From contig NZ_JAGIAG010000008.1 in NCBI RefSeq assembly GCF_017744955.1, positions 124,001 to 188,000 on the forward strand: a stretch of 64,000 nucleotides of DNA, read 5' to 3'. The translations under genes were made by a program, and so were the position numbers. This stretch comes from Dokdonella sp. (GTDB lineage Bacteria; Pseudomonadota; Gammaproteobacteria; Xanthomonadales; Rhodanobacteraceae). Position 1 is the stretch's first letter. Each line of letters opens with the position of its first letter. The notes below the pieces were generated by a model. The model searched no databases. It worked only from the letters and a program-made list of their open reading frames with translations, and was not told where the DNA came from. Positions 51,336 to 60,798 of this stretch are shown one piece after another.

Positions 51336-53192
51336 ATGCCCGTTCCCTCCGCCTCCCTCCTCCGCCGCCGCGCCCTGCGACTGCATCCGCTGGTCGCCTG
51401 CCTGGCCGCCGCCCTGCTGATGCCGTCTGGCCATGCCGGCGTCCGTTCCGCGGCCGTGCACGGCACCGTCCAGGTCAGCACCTGCGACGACGCCGGCCCC
51501 GGCAGCCTGCGCGAGGCGGTCGCCGCCGCCGCCGACGGCGACGTCGTCGAACTCGGCGGCCTGGGCTGCGACACCATCACGCTGAGCAGCGGACCGATCG
51601 GCATCGGCGTCGCCAATCTGAGCCTGGTCGGCCCCGGCCGCGAAGGACTGACGATCAGCGGCGGCGACGCCCAGCGCGTGTTCGACCACGCCGGCAACGG
51701 CACGCTGAGCCTGTCCGGCCTCAGCGTGGCGCACGGCACCGCCGCCGACGGCGGCGGCTGCATCCGCAGCGCCGGCAGCCTCGCGCTCGACGACGTGGTC
51801 GTGTCGTCCTGCGTCGCCGGCACGCCGGACACGGCGGACGTCGCCGGCGGCGGCGCCAGCGTGGCCGGCAACGCGACGCTGACCGACGCGGACTTCCTCG
51901 ACAACCGCGCCGACGGCACCCAGCGCGTGCGCGGCGGCGCGCTCGCGGTCGGCGGCTCGCTGCGCGCGACCACCAGCCGCTTCACCGGCAATCGCGCCCA
52001 CAGCCACGACGCGTCCGGCGGCAATCCGATGCAGAACCTCGCCGAGGGCGGCGCGATCCACGTGCTCGCCGACGCCGAGCTGGTCGACAGCACGATCAGC
52101 GGCAACACCGCTCAATCCGACACCTTCGAGGTGTTCGGCGGCGGCCTGGCGGTCGGTTCGCATCCCGACGACGTCGCCGGCTCGCTGGAGCTGCTGCGCA
52201 CCGAGGTCAGCGGCAACACCGTCGTCTCCGGCTGCCCAGTGTGCGCGCCGCAGGGCGGCGGCATCGCCGCGGTCGGCATCACGCGGCTGCGGCGCAGCGT
52301 GGTTCTCGACAACACGGTCGGCTCGACCGGCTTCTACGGCGGCGCCGGCGGCCTGCGCGTGTTCGACGCGGCCAGCGCGGAAATCATCGACAGCACGATC
52401 AGCGGCAACCACGCCGACTCGGCCGGCGGCGGCCTGATCGGCCCGAGCGAAGGCTATCTGACGCTCGACGGCAGCCTGGTCACCGACAACTTCGCCGGCA
52501 ACCAGGGCGGCACCCAGGAAGGCGGCGGCGGCGTGCTCTGCTTCAGCTGCACGATCCAGGTGTCCAGCAGCACGGTCAGCGGCAACACGGCCGAAGCCAA
52601 CGGCGGCGGCATCGGCATCCTGTTCGGCGAATCCGCGCCCGGCACCTCCACCGTCGTCGACAGCACGATCTCCGGCAACGTCGGCGCGGAAGGCGGCGGC
52701 TTCATGCTCGACGGCGGCCGCCTGCGCGTCAGCAACAGCACGATCGCGTTCAACCTGGCGAGCACGCGCGGCGCCGGCATCAGCGGCACCGAATACGCCT
52801 ACGCGATCGAGCTGCAGAGCTCGATCGTCGCCGACAACGCGACCGGCGGCGCCGCCAACAATGTATGGGCGTTCCCGGACACGGTCGAGGGCGCCAACAA
52901 CCTGATCCCGAACGCGCCCGGCCTGCCGGCGTCGATGCCGGCCGACACGCTGACCGGCGATCCGCTGCTGCTGCCGCTGGCCGACAACGGCGGACGCACG
53001 CCGACGCACGCGCTCGGCGAAGGCAGCCCCGCGATCGACGCCGGCAACAACACGCTCGGCCTGGTGTTCGACCAGCGCGGCGAAGGCTACGCGCGCGAAG
53101 TCGGCGCCGCGGCCGATATCGGCGCATTCGAGCAGCAGCCGCCGGGTCCCGACGACGTGATTTTCCGCGACGGCTTCGACGCCGGCCAGTAA
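51336..53192 (+). CDS. Secreted right-handed beta-helix protein (choice-of-anchor type) with C-terminal IFRDGFD motif
   Basis: 618 residues from ATG 51336 (GGAG ten bases upstream). A long basic signal peptide (about 1-35) ends near SGHA. The body has CDDAGPGSLREAV, as in CSLREA-type parallel beta-helix surface proteins, and many turns of the form DSTISGNTA, VSGNTVVSG, DSTISGNHA and NSTIAFN with GGG runs. The segment DNGGRTPTHALGEGSPAIDAG and DIGAFE close the helix. It ends DDVIFRDGFDAGQ, a member of the shared C-terminal motif set. It probably acts as a surface or secreted adhesin or polysaccharide-binding protein; no lyase residues were identified. Confidence 0.87.
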   Translation: MPVPSASLLRRRALRLHPLVACLAAALLMPSGHAGVRSAAVHGTVQVSTCDDAGPGSLREAVAAAADGDVVELGGLGCDTITLSSGPIGIGVANLSLVGPGREGLTISGGDAQRVFDHAGNGTLSLSGLSVAHGTAADGGGCIRSAGSLALDDVVVSSCVAGTPDTADVAGGGASVAGNATLTDADFLDNRADGTQRVRGGALAVGGSLRATTSRFTGNRAHSHDASGGNPMQNLAEGGAIHVLADAELVDSTISGNTAQSDTFEVFGGGLAVGSHPDDVAGSLELLRTEVSGNTVVSGCPVCAPQGGGIAAVGITRLRRSVVLDNTVGSTGFYGGAGGLRVFDAASAEIIDSTISGNHADSAGGGLIGPSEGYLTLDGSLVTDNFAGNQGGTQEGGGGVLCFSCTIQVSSSTVSGNTAEANGGGIGILFGESAPGTSTVVDSTISGNVGAEGGGFMLDGGRLRVSNSTIAFNLASTRGAGISGTEYAYAIELQSSIVADNATGGAANNVWAFPDTVEGANNLIPNAPGLPASMPADTLTGDPLLLPLADNGGRTPTHALGEGSPAIDAGNNTLGLVFDQRGEGYAREVGAAADIGAFEQQPPGPDDVIFRDGFDAGQ

Positions 53193-53250
53193 CACCGCTT
53201 CGCGGCGGCCCGCGCCTTCGCGGCCGGGCCGGCTCCGGCCGCGCGGGCGC

Positions 53251-53256
53251 TACACT
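53251..53256 (+). promoter_or_regulatory. -10-like TACACT upstream of the META lipoprotein
   Basis: GCTACACTGC carries a -10-like hexamer 80 bp before the ATG at 53337. No clear -35 is present. Confidence 0.3.
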
Positions 53257-53336
53257 GCACACGCGCGGAGACGGCGAGAGGAAACCCCGCCGTCTCCGCG
53301 TCTGCGTTGCAGACCGGCCTGACAAGGAGAACCGCG

Positions 53337-54143
53337 ATGAGATACGCCCTGCTGTTCCTGCCGCTGCTGGCCTCGTGCGCAGCGGCCACGCCGAAGACCG
53401 ACACCGCTTCCGCCGCGAATCCGACCGCAACCGCGACCGGCGCGCAGGTCGATGCGAAGACGCTCGCTGCCTACCACTGGCAGCTGCGCAACGCGACCGA
53501 CAGCACCGGCAAGCGCATCGACGCCTTGTTCGCACGCCCGCAACGGCCGCTGCAACTCGATTTCCACGACGGCCGCCTCGGCGTCGCCAACGCCTGCAAC
53601 CGCATCGGCGGCACCTATCGCGTCGAGCACGGCCGGCTCCAGCTCGGCCAGATGATGCAGACCCTGATGGCCTGCACCGATACGGCGCTGGCCAGGCTCG
53701 ACGAGGCGATCACGCAGCGCCTGCAAGGCAAGCCGCGCATGGACCTGCGCAGCGGGGACGAACCGCAGCTGCGGCTCGCCACCGATGCCGGCGACACGCT
53801 CGACTTCGTCGGCGTGCCGACCGCCGAGACGCGCTACGGCAGCGCCGGCGAAACGCTGTTCCTCGAAGTCGATCCGCAGACCCAGCCCTGCGCGCATCCG
53901 CTGATCCCCGACAAGCGCTGTCTGAAGGTGCGCGAGCGCCGCTACGACGCGAACGGCGTCGCCGCCGGCAATCCGGGCGAGTGGCAGCTGCTGTACCAGG
54001 ACATCGAGGGCTACACGCACGAGCCCGGCATCCGCAACGTGCTGCGCGTGAAGCGCTACGCGGTGAAGAATCCGCCGGCCGACGCGCCGTCGCAGGCCTA
54101 CGTGCTCGACATGGTGGTCGAATCGGAAAGCGTCGGCCGCTGA
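53337..54143 (+). CDS. META/DUF4377 lipoprotein
   Basis: 268 residues from ATG 53337 with the strong site AAGGAG. The lipobox LLASC places Cys14 as the lipidated residue. A META (HslJ-like) domain at about 40-145 has CNRIGGTYRVEHGRL and QTLMACTD. A C-terminal DUF4377 domain (about 175-262) has CLKVRER and IEGYTHEPGIRNVLRVKRY in part. Such META-DUF4377 fusions are presumed envelope stress or metal-related lipoproteins; the biochemical role is unknown. Confidence 0.88.
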   Translation: MRYALLFLPLLASCAAATPKTDTASAANPTATATGAQVDAKTLAAYHWQLRNATDSTGKRIDALFARPQRPLQLDFHDGRLGVANACNRIGGTYRVEHGRLQLGQMMQTLMACTDTALARLDEAITQRLQGKPRMDLRSGDEPQLRLATDAGDTLDFVGVPTAETRYGSAGETLFLEVDPQTQPCAHPLIPDKRCLKVRERRYDANGVAAGNPGEWQLLYQDIEGYTHEPGIRNVLRVKRYAVKNPPADAPSQAYVLDMVVESESVGR

Positions 54144-54167
54144 GGCGCGCTCGGACACTCTCGACGG

Positions 54168-54249
54168 GCATCGTTCCCGCGAACGCGGACATTCATTCCG
54201 CCGCGAGGCATCGACGCGGATCCCCGCATTCGTTCGCGGGGATGACGCG
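54168..54249. repeat. REP-like pair, third and most degenerate copy
   Basis: CGTTCCCGCGAACGCGGAC (from about 54172) and GATCCCCGCATTCGTTCGCGG (ending near 54240, quoted in part as ATCCCCGC...GCGGGGAT) form two facing hairpins around about 25 bp, the same layout as 24330-24434. It lies between the converging lipoprotein and SRPBCC genes and may serve as their terminator. Confidence 0.5.
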
Positions 54250-54276
54250 CTTCGGAACGCTTGCTCGGCGACTGCG

Positions 54277-54726
54277 TCAGGCCGTACCGCCACCGACTTC
54301 GACGAGCAGCGCGAGCAGACGCAGCGAGTCCTGCCAACCGAAGTAGCAGTCGTCGAGCGGAATCGCTTCGGGCAGGTTCGCCTGCTCGATGCGCACTTCG
54401 GTGCCGCCGGCGATTTCGCGCAGGTTGATCGTCGTTTCCAGCGTGCCCGGCAGGTTCGGATCGTCGAACACGTCGGTGTGGCGGATGCGCAGGTTCGGCA
54501 CCAGTTCGAGGTATTCGCCGCCGAACGCGTGCGACTGGCCGCTGGCCAGATCGGTGAACGACATGCGGTAGCGGCCACCGACGCGCGCGTCGATCGAATG
54601 GACCTTGCCGGTGAACCCGTTCGGCGGCAGCCATTTGGCCAGCGCGTCGGCGTCGAGGAAGGCGCGGTAGATGCGCTCGGGCGTGGCGCGCATCACGCGG
54701 TGCAGACGAATCGTGCGATCGGACAT
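54277..54726 (-). CDS. SRPBCC/AHSA1-like ligand-binding protein
   Basis: 149 residues, one START-like helix-grip domain. It opens with RVMRATPERIYRAFLDADAL and has KWLPPNGF, VGGRYRMSF and the closing GWQDSLRLLALLVE, all typical of AHSA1/SRPBCC proteins. The family binds small hydrophobic ligands in various contexts; no function can be given. The start ATG at 54726 has GGAGTCCG-like sequence before it on the minus strand (CCGGAAG). Confidence 0.88.
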   Translation of the reverse strand: MSDRTIRLHRVMRATPERIYRAFLDADALAKWLPPNGFTGKVHSIDARVGGRYRMSFTDLASGQSHAFGGEYLELVPNLRIRHTDVFDDPNLPGTLETTINLREIAGGTEVRIEQANLPEAIPLDDCYFGWQDSLRLLALLVEVGGGTA

Positions 54727-54844
54727 CTTCCGGACTCCTTGTGCCGGGGACCATTCCCGGCTTCGTATCGAGACGACGAACGAGCCGCCGCGATTTCGAC
54801 AGAGGCGAGCGCGCCGATTGCGCCCCGGTTCAGCGGGTCGCGCC

Positions 54845-55216
54845 TCACGCCTTCAGCAAGGCCTCGCGCAGCACGACGGCCTGGTTCTGCGTCTCGCTGC
54901 GCGCGCCGTAGACCAAGGTGATGCGTCGCGCACCTGCCGCGGCGAGCAGAGCGCGCAGGCGTTCACGTGGCTGCGCCGCGGCGAGCTCGAGGAGATAGCG
55001 CCGCCGGAAGTCGTCCCAGCGTTCCGGCACGTGGCCGAACTCATGGATCAGCTCCGCGCTCGGCGCGAGTTCGCGCGCCCACTCGTCGAGCTTCAGCACG
55101 TCCTTGCTGCGCCCGCGCGGCCAGTAGCGATCGACCAGCACTCGGTAGCCGTCGTGCGGCGTCGGTTCGTCGTAGGCGCGCTGCACGACGATCTCGCGCG
55201 GCTTCTTCGCGCTCAT
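54845..55216 (-). CDS. DUF488 family protein
   Basis: 123 residues from ATG 55216 (GGGAG upstream). The pattern QRAYDEPTPHDGYRVLVDR, shortened to RAYD and DGYRVLVDRYWPRG, with HEFGHVPERWDDFRRRY downstream identifies the small DUF488 group. The function is unknown; relatives may be nucleic-acid or redox associated. Its ATG overlaps the stop of the uracil-DNA glycosylase family gene (ATGA at 55213-55216), so the two are coupled. Confidence 0.9.
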   Translation of the reverse strand: MSAKKPREIVVQRAYDEPTPHDGYRVLVDRYWPRGRSKDVLKLDEWARELAPSAELIHEFGHVPERWDDFRRRYLLELAAAQPRERLRALLAAAGARRITLVYGARSETQNQAVVLREALLKA

Positions 55217-55857
55217 CGCCGTTCTCCCGCGGCGGGGCCGAGCACGGCCTGCACGCGCTCGCGCAGATGCGGCAGCAGATCGCGCTCGAACCACGGATGG
55301 CGCTGCCGCCACGCCGTGTTGCGCGGCGAGGGATGCGGCAGCGGGAAATAGCGCGGCGCGTAGTCGCGCCAGGCCGCCACCGTGTCGGCCAGGTTCGACT
55401 TGCGCGCGGCGCCGAGGTAGTGGCGCTGCGCGTACTGGCCGATCAGCAGGGTCAACTCGACCTGCGGCAGTCGCGCGAGCAGCGGCTCCAGCCACAGCGG
55501 CGCGCACTCGCGCCGCGGCGGCAGGTCGCCGCCGTTGCCGCGGCCCGGATAGCAGAACCCCATCGGCACGATGGCGACCTGCCCGGCGTCGTAGAACTGC
55601 GCCGGCTCCAGCCCGAGCCAGTCGCGCAGGCGCGCACCGCTGACGTCGTCCCACGGCACGCCGCTGGCGTGCACCTTGGTGCCCGGCGCCTGGCCGACGA
55701 TCAGCAGGCGCGCGCCCGTCCACGCCTGCAGCACCGGCCGCGGTCCCAGCGGCAGCTCGCCGGCGCAGACGCGACAGGCGCGGATCGCCGTCAACAGACC
55801 GGCGAGATCGCCGGCTGAATTCGGCGCGGCGCGAACGGACGAAGGCATGCGCGCCAT
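55213..55857 (-). CDS. Uracil-DNA glycosylase family protein
   Basis: 214 residues if started at ATG 55857; an ATG three codons later (55848) is equally possible. The N-terminus has CRVCAGELPLGPRPV, the catalytic-region motif LLIVGQAPGTKVHASG and VPWDDVSG, and the C-terminal loop PHPSPRN typical of UDG-superfamily enzymes (COG1573-like). The active-site motif GQAPG resembles family 4-type GEAPG with Gln for Glu. It probably removes uracil or a related lesion from DNA. The following DUF488 gene overlaps by ATGA. Confidence 0.85.
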   Translation of the reverse strand: MARMPSSVRAAPNSAGDLAGLLTAIRACRVCAGELPLGPRPVLQAWTGARLLIVGQAPGTKVHASGVPWDDVSGARLRDWLGLEPAQFYDAGQVAIVPMGFCYPGRGNGGDLPPRRECAPLWLEPLLARLPQVELTLLIGQYAQRHYLGAARKSNLADTVAAWRDYAPRYFPLPHPSPRNTAWRQRHPWFERDLLPHLRERVQAVLGPAAGERR

Positions 55858-56079
55858 TCTACGCGGCGCCGGCGCGGGCTTCCGCGCAACGTGCGGCGCT
55901 TCGCGCGGAGCCGATCGCGCTGCACCGAATCCGCGCGTCGCAACAGCACGCCGCGCGTCCTCACGGAAACGGCATGAAAGGCAAACGTCGACCGAATGAC
56001 GCCGCATCGCGGAAGGCCGAATCTGGAGCGAGGCGATGCGCAGTCCCGCGCGCGCCGAGATCCGTCCCGGGAGGTCCCG

Positions 56080-58230
56080 ATGCACGCTCGCCGCTTCGTC
56101 GTCACCGTTGCCTGCTGGATCAGCGGATGCCTGACCGCATCCAGCGTGAACGCCGCGCCCGCGTTCGACGCGGACGGTGCGCGCCCGCCGCGGCCCGATC
56201 GTTCGATCGCCGCGGTCGCCGCGCCGCGCGGCGACCTCGCCTGGCAATCGCTCGGGCCGCCCGGTGGCGACGTCGCCGACGTCGTCGCCTCGCCGACCGA
56301 ACCGGGCGCGCTGCTCGCCGGCACCGCGCCGCTCGGCAGCTTCGGCGGCAACCTGTACCGCTCGGCCGACGGCGGCGCGAGCTGGAGCGTGGTCGCCGAT
56401 CTTTCCAACCGCAGCGTGTTCGCGCTCGTCTTCGACGGTGCCGGCAAGGCGCACGCGGCGACCCAGGACGGCGTCTGGAGCAGCGAGGATGGCGGCCGGA
56501 GCTGGACGCAGCGCGATCTCGGCATCGATCCGACCAACGACGCCGTGCTCGAGATCGCCGTCGATCCGGGCGACCCGTCCAATCTGTGGATCGGCCTCAG
56601 CGCGGCGTTCGGCAACCAGAGCGTCAACCTGATGCACTCGACCGACGGCGGCGCGAGCTGGCAGGACGCGACGCCGCCGCTCGCGGCACCGAGCAACGGC
56701 ACCAGCGTCGCGGTCGATCCGGCCAACCCGCTGCACGTCGCCGCCGCGTTCAGCGGCGACTTCTCGGGCGGCGAGGTCTGGCTCAGCGAGGACGGCGGCG
56801 CGAGCTGGCAGAACCGCTCGGCCGGCCTGCCCGGCACGCCGGTCAACGCGCTGGCCTGGAACGGCGCGCGCCTGCTCGCCGGCGGCGGCATGCTGTTCGG
56901 CTCGCAGGACTTCGGCCTCTACGGTTCCGACGACCTCGGCCAGAGCTGGACGCCACTGCACGCCGGCTGGCCGCTGCTGATCGCTACCGCGATCGCGGTC
57001 GATCCGAACGATGCGCAGACGATCGTCGTCGCCACCGATGGCGGCGGCCTGAACCGCAGCCGCGACGGCGGCGCGACCTGGGAACTCGGCATCGGCGGCA
57101 GCGGCGCGCTGGCGACGCAGTCGGTGCGCTACGCGCCGGGCGACTCGCAGGAACTGCTGGCCGGCGCGAACTCGCTCGGCGTGTTCCTCTCGCACGACGG
57201 CGGCGCCACGCTCGGCGCGGCCTCGAACGGGATTTCCGAACTCGGCCTGTATTCGGTCGCCGCCGATCCGCTCGATCCGCAGCAGCTCGCGGTCGCGTTC
57301 CAGGGCAACAACAGCGGCGGCGTGCTCAGCTCGACCGACGGTGGCGCGAGCTGGATGCTCGAAGCCGCGCCGCCGACGCGCTACAGCAAGCTCGGCTATT
57401 CGCCGGCCGGCGTGCTCTACGCGATCTCCAGCGGACCGTCCTACGTCGCGCCGGAAGGCTTGTATCGGCGCGAATCCGACGGCAGCTGGACCAGCCTCGG
57501 CCCGGACCAGGGCCCGCACTACGAATCGGATCTCGCCAGCCTGCGCTTCAGCCGCAACGACCCGGACCTGATCCTGCTCGCCGGCGGCGACTTCGGCGTC
57601 GCCGGCAACGACGGCACCGTCTGGCGCTCGACCGACGCCGGCGCCAGCTGGACCAAGCACGCCTTCGCCGGCGGCCTGTTCGTCGGCGACGTCGAGATCG
57701 TCGAGGACGGCAGCGACGCGGTCGTGATCGCGCCGTACAACGGCCGCGACACGCCCGAGCAAGGCGGCGTGCTGCGCTCGACCGACGGCGGCGCGACCTG
57801 GAGCACGACACAGGAAATGGCGACCTTCCACCGATCGCCGCGGCTGTGCGGACAGTCGGGCCGGCCGGCCGCGCTGTTCCTCGCCGTCGCCACGGACTGG
57901 TCGGTGTCCGGCCTGTTGCGCAGCGACGACGCCGGTGCGACGTGGACGCCGACCGCCTGGCAGGGCGCGACCGCGGTCGACGTCGCCTGCGATCCGCTCG
58001 ATCCCGACGTGCTCTATCTCGCGCAGGAAGGCGCCACGCGCGTGATGCGCTCGACCGACCAGGGCGCCGCCTTCGCGCCGTTCGACGGCGGCCTCGGCCT
58101 CGCCGGCATCGCGCGCGAACTCGCCTTCGCCGGCGGCCGGACGCCGCGCCTGCTGCTGGCCAGCGGCCGCGGCAGCTACGCGATCGCACTGGAGGATCGC
58201 GACGCGATCTTCGCCGACGGCTTCGATTGA
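56080..58230 (+). CDS. Secreted Asp-box beta-propeller protein with C-terminal IFADGFD motif
   Basis: 716 residues from ATG 56080, with the strong site GGGAGG. A signal peptide (about 1-28, ending SSVNA) precedes a propeller with Asp boxes (SADGGASW, SEDGGRSW, STDGGASW, SEDGGASW, SRDGGATW, STDAGASW, STDGGATW, SDDAGATW). No catalytic set for a sialidase is seen. The protein ends LEDRDAIFADGFD directly before the stop. It resembles the protein at 2827 and the shorter one at 60799 in repeat type and ending. The CadC-like regulator begins 89 bp downstream. Confidence 0.87.
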   Translation: MHARRFVVTVACWISGCLTASSVNAAPAFDADGARPPRPDRSIAAVAAPRGDLAWQSLGPPGGDVADVVASPTEPGALLAGTAPLGSFGGNLYRSADGGASWSVVADLSNRSVFALVFDGAGKAHAATQDGVWSSEDGGRSWTQRDLGIDPTNDAVLEIAVDPGDPSNLWIGLSAAFGNQSVNLMHSTDGGASWQDATPPLAAPSNGTSVAVDPANPLHVAAAFSGDFSGGEVWLSEDGGASWQNRSAGLPGTPVNALAWNGARLLAGGGMLFGSQDFGLYGSDDLGQSWTPLHAGWPLLIATAIAVDPNDAQTIVVATDGGGLNRSRDGGATWELGIGGSGALATQSVRYAPGDSQELLAGANSLGVFLSHDGGATLGAASNGISELGLYSVAADPLDPQQLAVAFQGNNSGGVLSSTDGGASWMLEAAPPTRYSKLGYSPAGVLYAISSGPSYVAPEGLYRRESDGSWTSLGPDQGPHYESDLASLRFSRNDPDLILLAGGDFGVAGNDGTVWRSTDAGASWTKHAFAGGLFVGDVEIVEDGSDAVVIAPYNGRDTPEQGGVLRSTDGGATWSTTQEMATFHRSPRLCGQSGRPAALFLAVATDWSVSGLLRSDDAGATWTPTAWQGATAVDVACDPLDPDVLYLAQEGATRVMRSTDQGAAFAPFDGGLGLAGIARELAFAGGRTPRLLLASGRGSYAIALEDRDAIFADGFD

Positions 58231-58288
58231 GCCGACGCGACACCGTCCTCGCGCCGGCCGCGGCATGCGGCCGCTTCCGGGCAGCGGG

Positions 58289-58294
58289 TACACT
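58289..58294 (+). promoter_or_regulatory. -10-like TACACT upstream of the second CadC-like regulator
   Basis: GGTACACTGC resembles the sequence at 53251 (CTACACTGC) and lies 25 bp before the ATG at 58320. No clear -35 was seen. Confidence 0.35.
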
Positions 58295-58319
58295 GCATCG
58301 CTCGTCGCTCGGAGCGAGG

Positions 58320-60686
58320 ATGGAACAGCAGGAACCCGCCGCCTACCGCTGCGGCGACTACACGATCGTGCCCGCCGAACGCCGGCTGCTGCGCGGAGCG
58401 GATGCGCTCGATCTCGAAGCGAAGGTCTTCGATCTGATCCTGCTGTTGCTGCGCAACCGCGAGCGCTCGCTCGACAAGCAGACGCTGGCGGCGGCGCTAT
58501 GGGGCCGTCGTCCGGTCACCGATGCGGCGCTCAGCCAGCTGGTGCACAAGGCGCGTCGCGCGCTCGACGACGACGGCGATCGCCAGGCGATGATCCGCAC
58601 CGTCTACGGCCGCGGCCTGCAATGGGTCGCACCGACCGAGGCGGTGTGGCCGACGGCGCCCGAGCCCACGCCGGGCGCAACGCCGGTTGCCGACACCGAT
58701 GCGCCGCCGCAAGCGCGTGCGCCGTCGCGCCGACGGTTCTTCTTCGCCGCGTCGATCGCGCTGGTCGTCGTCGTCGCGCTGCTGTTCGCGTTGCGCCGGC
58801 ACGAGTCGTCCTCGACGCTGCCGCGCCTGGCGATGCTGCCGATCGAGAACGCGACCGGCGAAGCGGCGCTGGACTGGACGCGCAGCGGCCTGCCCGGACT
58901 GATGAGCAGCCTGCTCGGCGAGAGCGGCGCGGTCGACGTCGGCGACACCTTGCAGATCGCCAAGGCCTGGGACTACCTGCCGATTCCCGGCCGCTCGCAG
59001 GCCGAGCGGCTGCGCTACGCGACCGGCGCGGCGATCCTGGTCGAGGGCCGGCTGCGCCGGCTCAGCGACCAACTCTACGAACTCAGCCTGCACGTCGACG
59101 GCGGCGACGCCGCGCACAGCGGCGAGCTGGTGCTGACCGCGGCGCAACCGGCCACGCTCGGCGTCGACGCGGTGCCGCGCATCCTGCGCCTGCTCAAGCG
59201 CGAGCCGGCCGCCGATGCGGCGACCGAGCGCGGGCTCGGCGGCGACGCGTACCTCGCGCAGACCTTCGCGCGCGGCGTGGACCTCGCCATGCACGGCGAC
59301 TGGGAAAACGCCAAGCCGTACTTCGCCTTGTGCGTGCAGAACGCGCCGGACTTCCTGCCGGCTCGCCTGCGCCTGGGCCAGGCGCAGGCGAGCACGCGCG
59401 ATCTCGGCGCCAGCGAGGCGACCTTGCGCGCGCTCGTCGACGAAGCGCGCCGGCGCCAGCTGCCGGCGATGGAAGCGGCGGCGCTGCTCGAGCTGGCCGA
59501 GAACGAATTCCGCCGCGGCGACCGCAGCGCGGCCCTGGCCCTGCTCGAACAGGCGCGCGCACCGGCCGAGCGCGGCAGCGATCCGGACGCACAGGCGCGC
59601 CTGGCGCTGCTGGCGGCGCGCGCGCACGCGATCCTGCGCCAGCCGGAACTGGCCGCCGAGAATCTCGCGCGCGGCCGCGCGCTGGTCGAACGCCACGCGC
59701 TGCGCCAGCGCGCGCCGCTGCTGCACTACGCCGAGGAGCTGATCGCCGGCGAACGCCGCGACTATCCGGCGCAGGAAGCCGCTGCGCGCGCCGCGCTGGC
59801 GGCGGCCGAGGCGATCGGCGACGAACACATGGCGATCGCCGAGACGTACCGCATCGGCCGCATGCAGAGCTGGCAGGAGCGTCCATTCGCGGCGCTGCCG
59901 CCGCTGGCGCGCGCCTGGCAGCGCGCGCGCGAGCGCAAGCTGCTGGACATCGAGACGCTCGCCGGCGTCGAGCTGGCCTGGGTGCTGTCGGAAACCGGCC
60001 GCTACGCGGAAGCCTGCGCCGTCGTCGGCACGCTGATCGCCGAACTGCAATCGCAGCCGAACGCGTACTGGAAGGCCATCGCGCTGGCCGCGCGCGCGCG
60101 CTGCCAGCGCGCCGGCGGCGAGGCGAAGGCCGCGCTGGCGACGTATCGCGCGGTGCGGCCGCTGGTCAATCCGCGCGAGGACCCGGCGCTCGACGCGCTG
60201 GTCTCGCAGTACGAAGCGCTGGCCGCCTTCGTCGCCGAACGCGGGGCGCTGCCGGCGATCCAGGCGCAGCTCGCCGCGGCCGGTGACGGCGCGTCCTACC
60301 TGCACGTGCGCCGCCTGGTCGACGCGCTCGCGGCAGCGGCGCGCGGCGACCTCGCCGCGGCCGCCGCGAAGCTCGAGGAGGAATCGGCCGATCCGGATCG
60401 CGACGACGGCCAGGGCAACGAGCTGCGCCGCTTCGCGCTGCACGTCGCGCTAGCGACGCCCGATGAGCGCGCCGCCGAACCGATCGCGCGGATCGCGCAG
60501 CGGCGCGAAGACATCCTGTCCAGCAACGACGTCGAAGTGCTGCGCCTGTACGCCGAGTGGTCGGCACGTCGCGGCGACACCGCCACGCGTGCGCGTGCCG
60601 AGGCGCGCATCGACGAACTGCGGCGCGAAGCGGCGACGGCGCTGCACGGTGTCGACGTCACGCTGCCGTCGGCGCCGGCGGACTGA
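58320..60686 (+). CDS. CadC-like membrane regulator: winged helix, one TM helix, periplasmic TPR domain (second copy)
   Basis: 788 residues from ATG 58320. The winged helix (about 8-105) has RCGDYTIVPAERRLLRG in part, SQLVHKARRALDDDG and RTVYGRGLQWV. The membrane helix is at about 140-158 (FFFAASIALVVVVALLFAL). The periplasmic region begins with PRLAMLPIENATG, a TolB-like strand, and continues with TPR helices to the C-terminus. Its build and length match the regulator at 48615, but the two are divergent in sequence. It lies directly downstream of a secreted IFxDGF protein and upstream of another (convergent), suggesting regulation of these exoproteins, by position only. Confidence 0.85.
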   Translation: MEQQEPAAYRCGDYTIVPAERRLLRGADALDLEAKVFDLILLLLRNRERSLDKQTLAAALWGRRPVTDAALSQLVHKARRALDDDGDRQAMIRTVYGRGLQWVAPTEAVWPTAPEPTPGATPVADTDAPPQARAPSRRRFFFAASIALVVVVALLFALRRHESSSTLPRLAMLPIENATGEAALDWTRSGLPGLMSSLLGESGAVDVGDTLQIAKAWDYLPIPGRSQAERLRYATGAAILVEGRLRRLSDQLYELSLHVDGGDAAHSGELVLTAAQPATLGVDAVPRILRLLKREPAADAATERGLGGDAYLAQTFARGVDLAMHGDWENAKPYFALCVQNAPDFLPARLRLGQAQASTRDLGASEATLRALVDEARRRQLPAMEAAALLELAENEFRRGDRSAALALLEQARAPAERGSDPDAQARLALLAARAHAILRQPELAAENLARGRALVERHALRQRAPLLHYAEELIAGERRDYPAQEAAARAALAAAEAIGDEHMAIAETYRIGRMQSWQERPFAALPPLARAWQRARERKLLDIETLAGVELAWVLSETGRYAEACAVVGTLIAELQSQPNAYWKAIALAARARCQRAGGEAKAALATYRAVRPLVNPREDPALDALVSQYEALAAFVAERGALPAIQAQLAAAGDGASYLHVRRLVDALAAAARGDLAAAAAKLEEESADPDRDDGQGNELRRFALHVALATPDERAAEPIARIAQRREDILSSNDVEVLRLYAEWSARRGDTATRARAEARIDELRREAATALHGVDVTLPSAPAD

Positions 60687-60715
60687 CGACGCTGCTCCGC
60701 GCTGCGCGCAGCGGC

Positions 60716-60735
60716 CTCTCCCGCGCGCGGGAGAG
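60716..60735. terminator. Palindromic terminator-like hairpin between convergent genes
   Basis: CTCTCCCGCG/CGCGGGAGAG is a perfect 20-bp palindrome 30 bp after the regulator stop, followed on the plus strand by ACTCTTTCC. It sits between converging genes and probably terminates the plus-strand transcript. Confidence 0.5.
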
Positions 60736-60798
60736 ACTCTTTCCGGCCGGCCCGATCGCCGGCGGGTCCGCGTCGAGCCGAACCGTGGCGACGCGCGA

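Noticed and set aside
55858..58293. N-terminal extension of the uracil-DNA glycosylase frame
   Set aside because: It is the antisense of the propeller gene at 56080.
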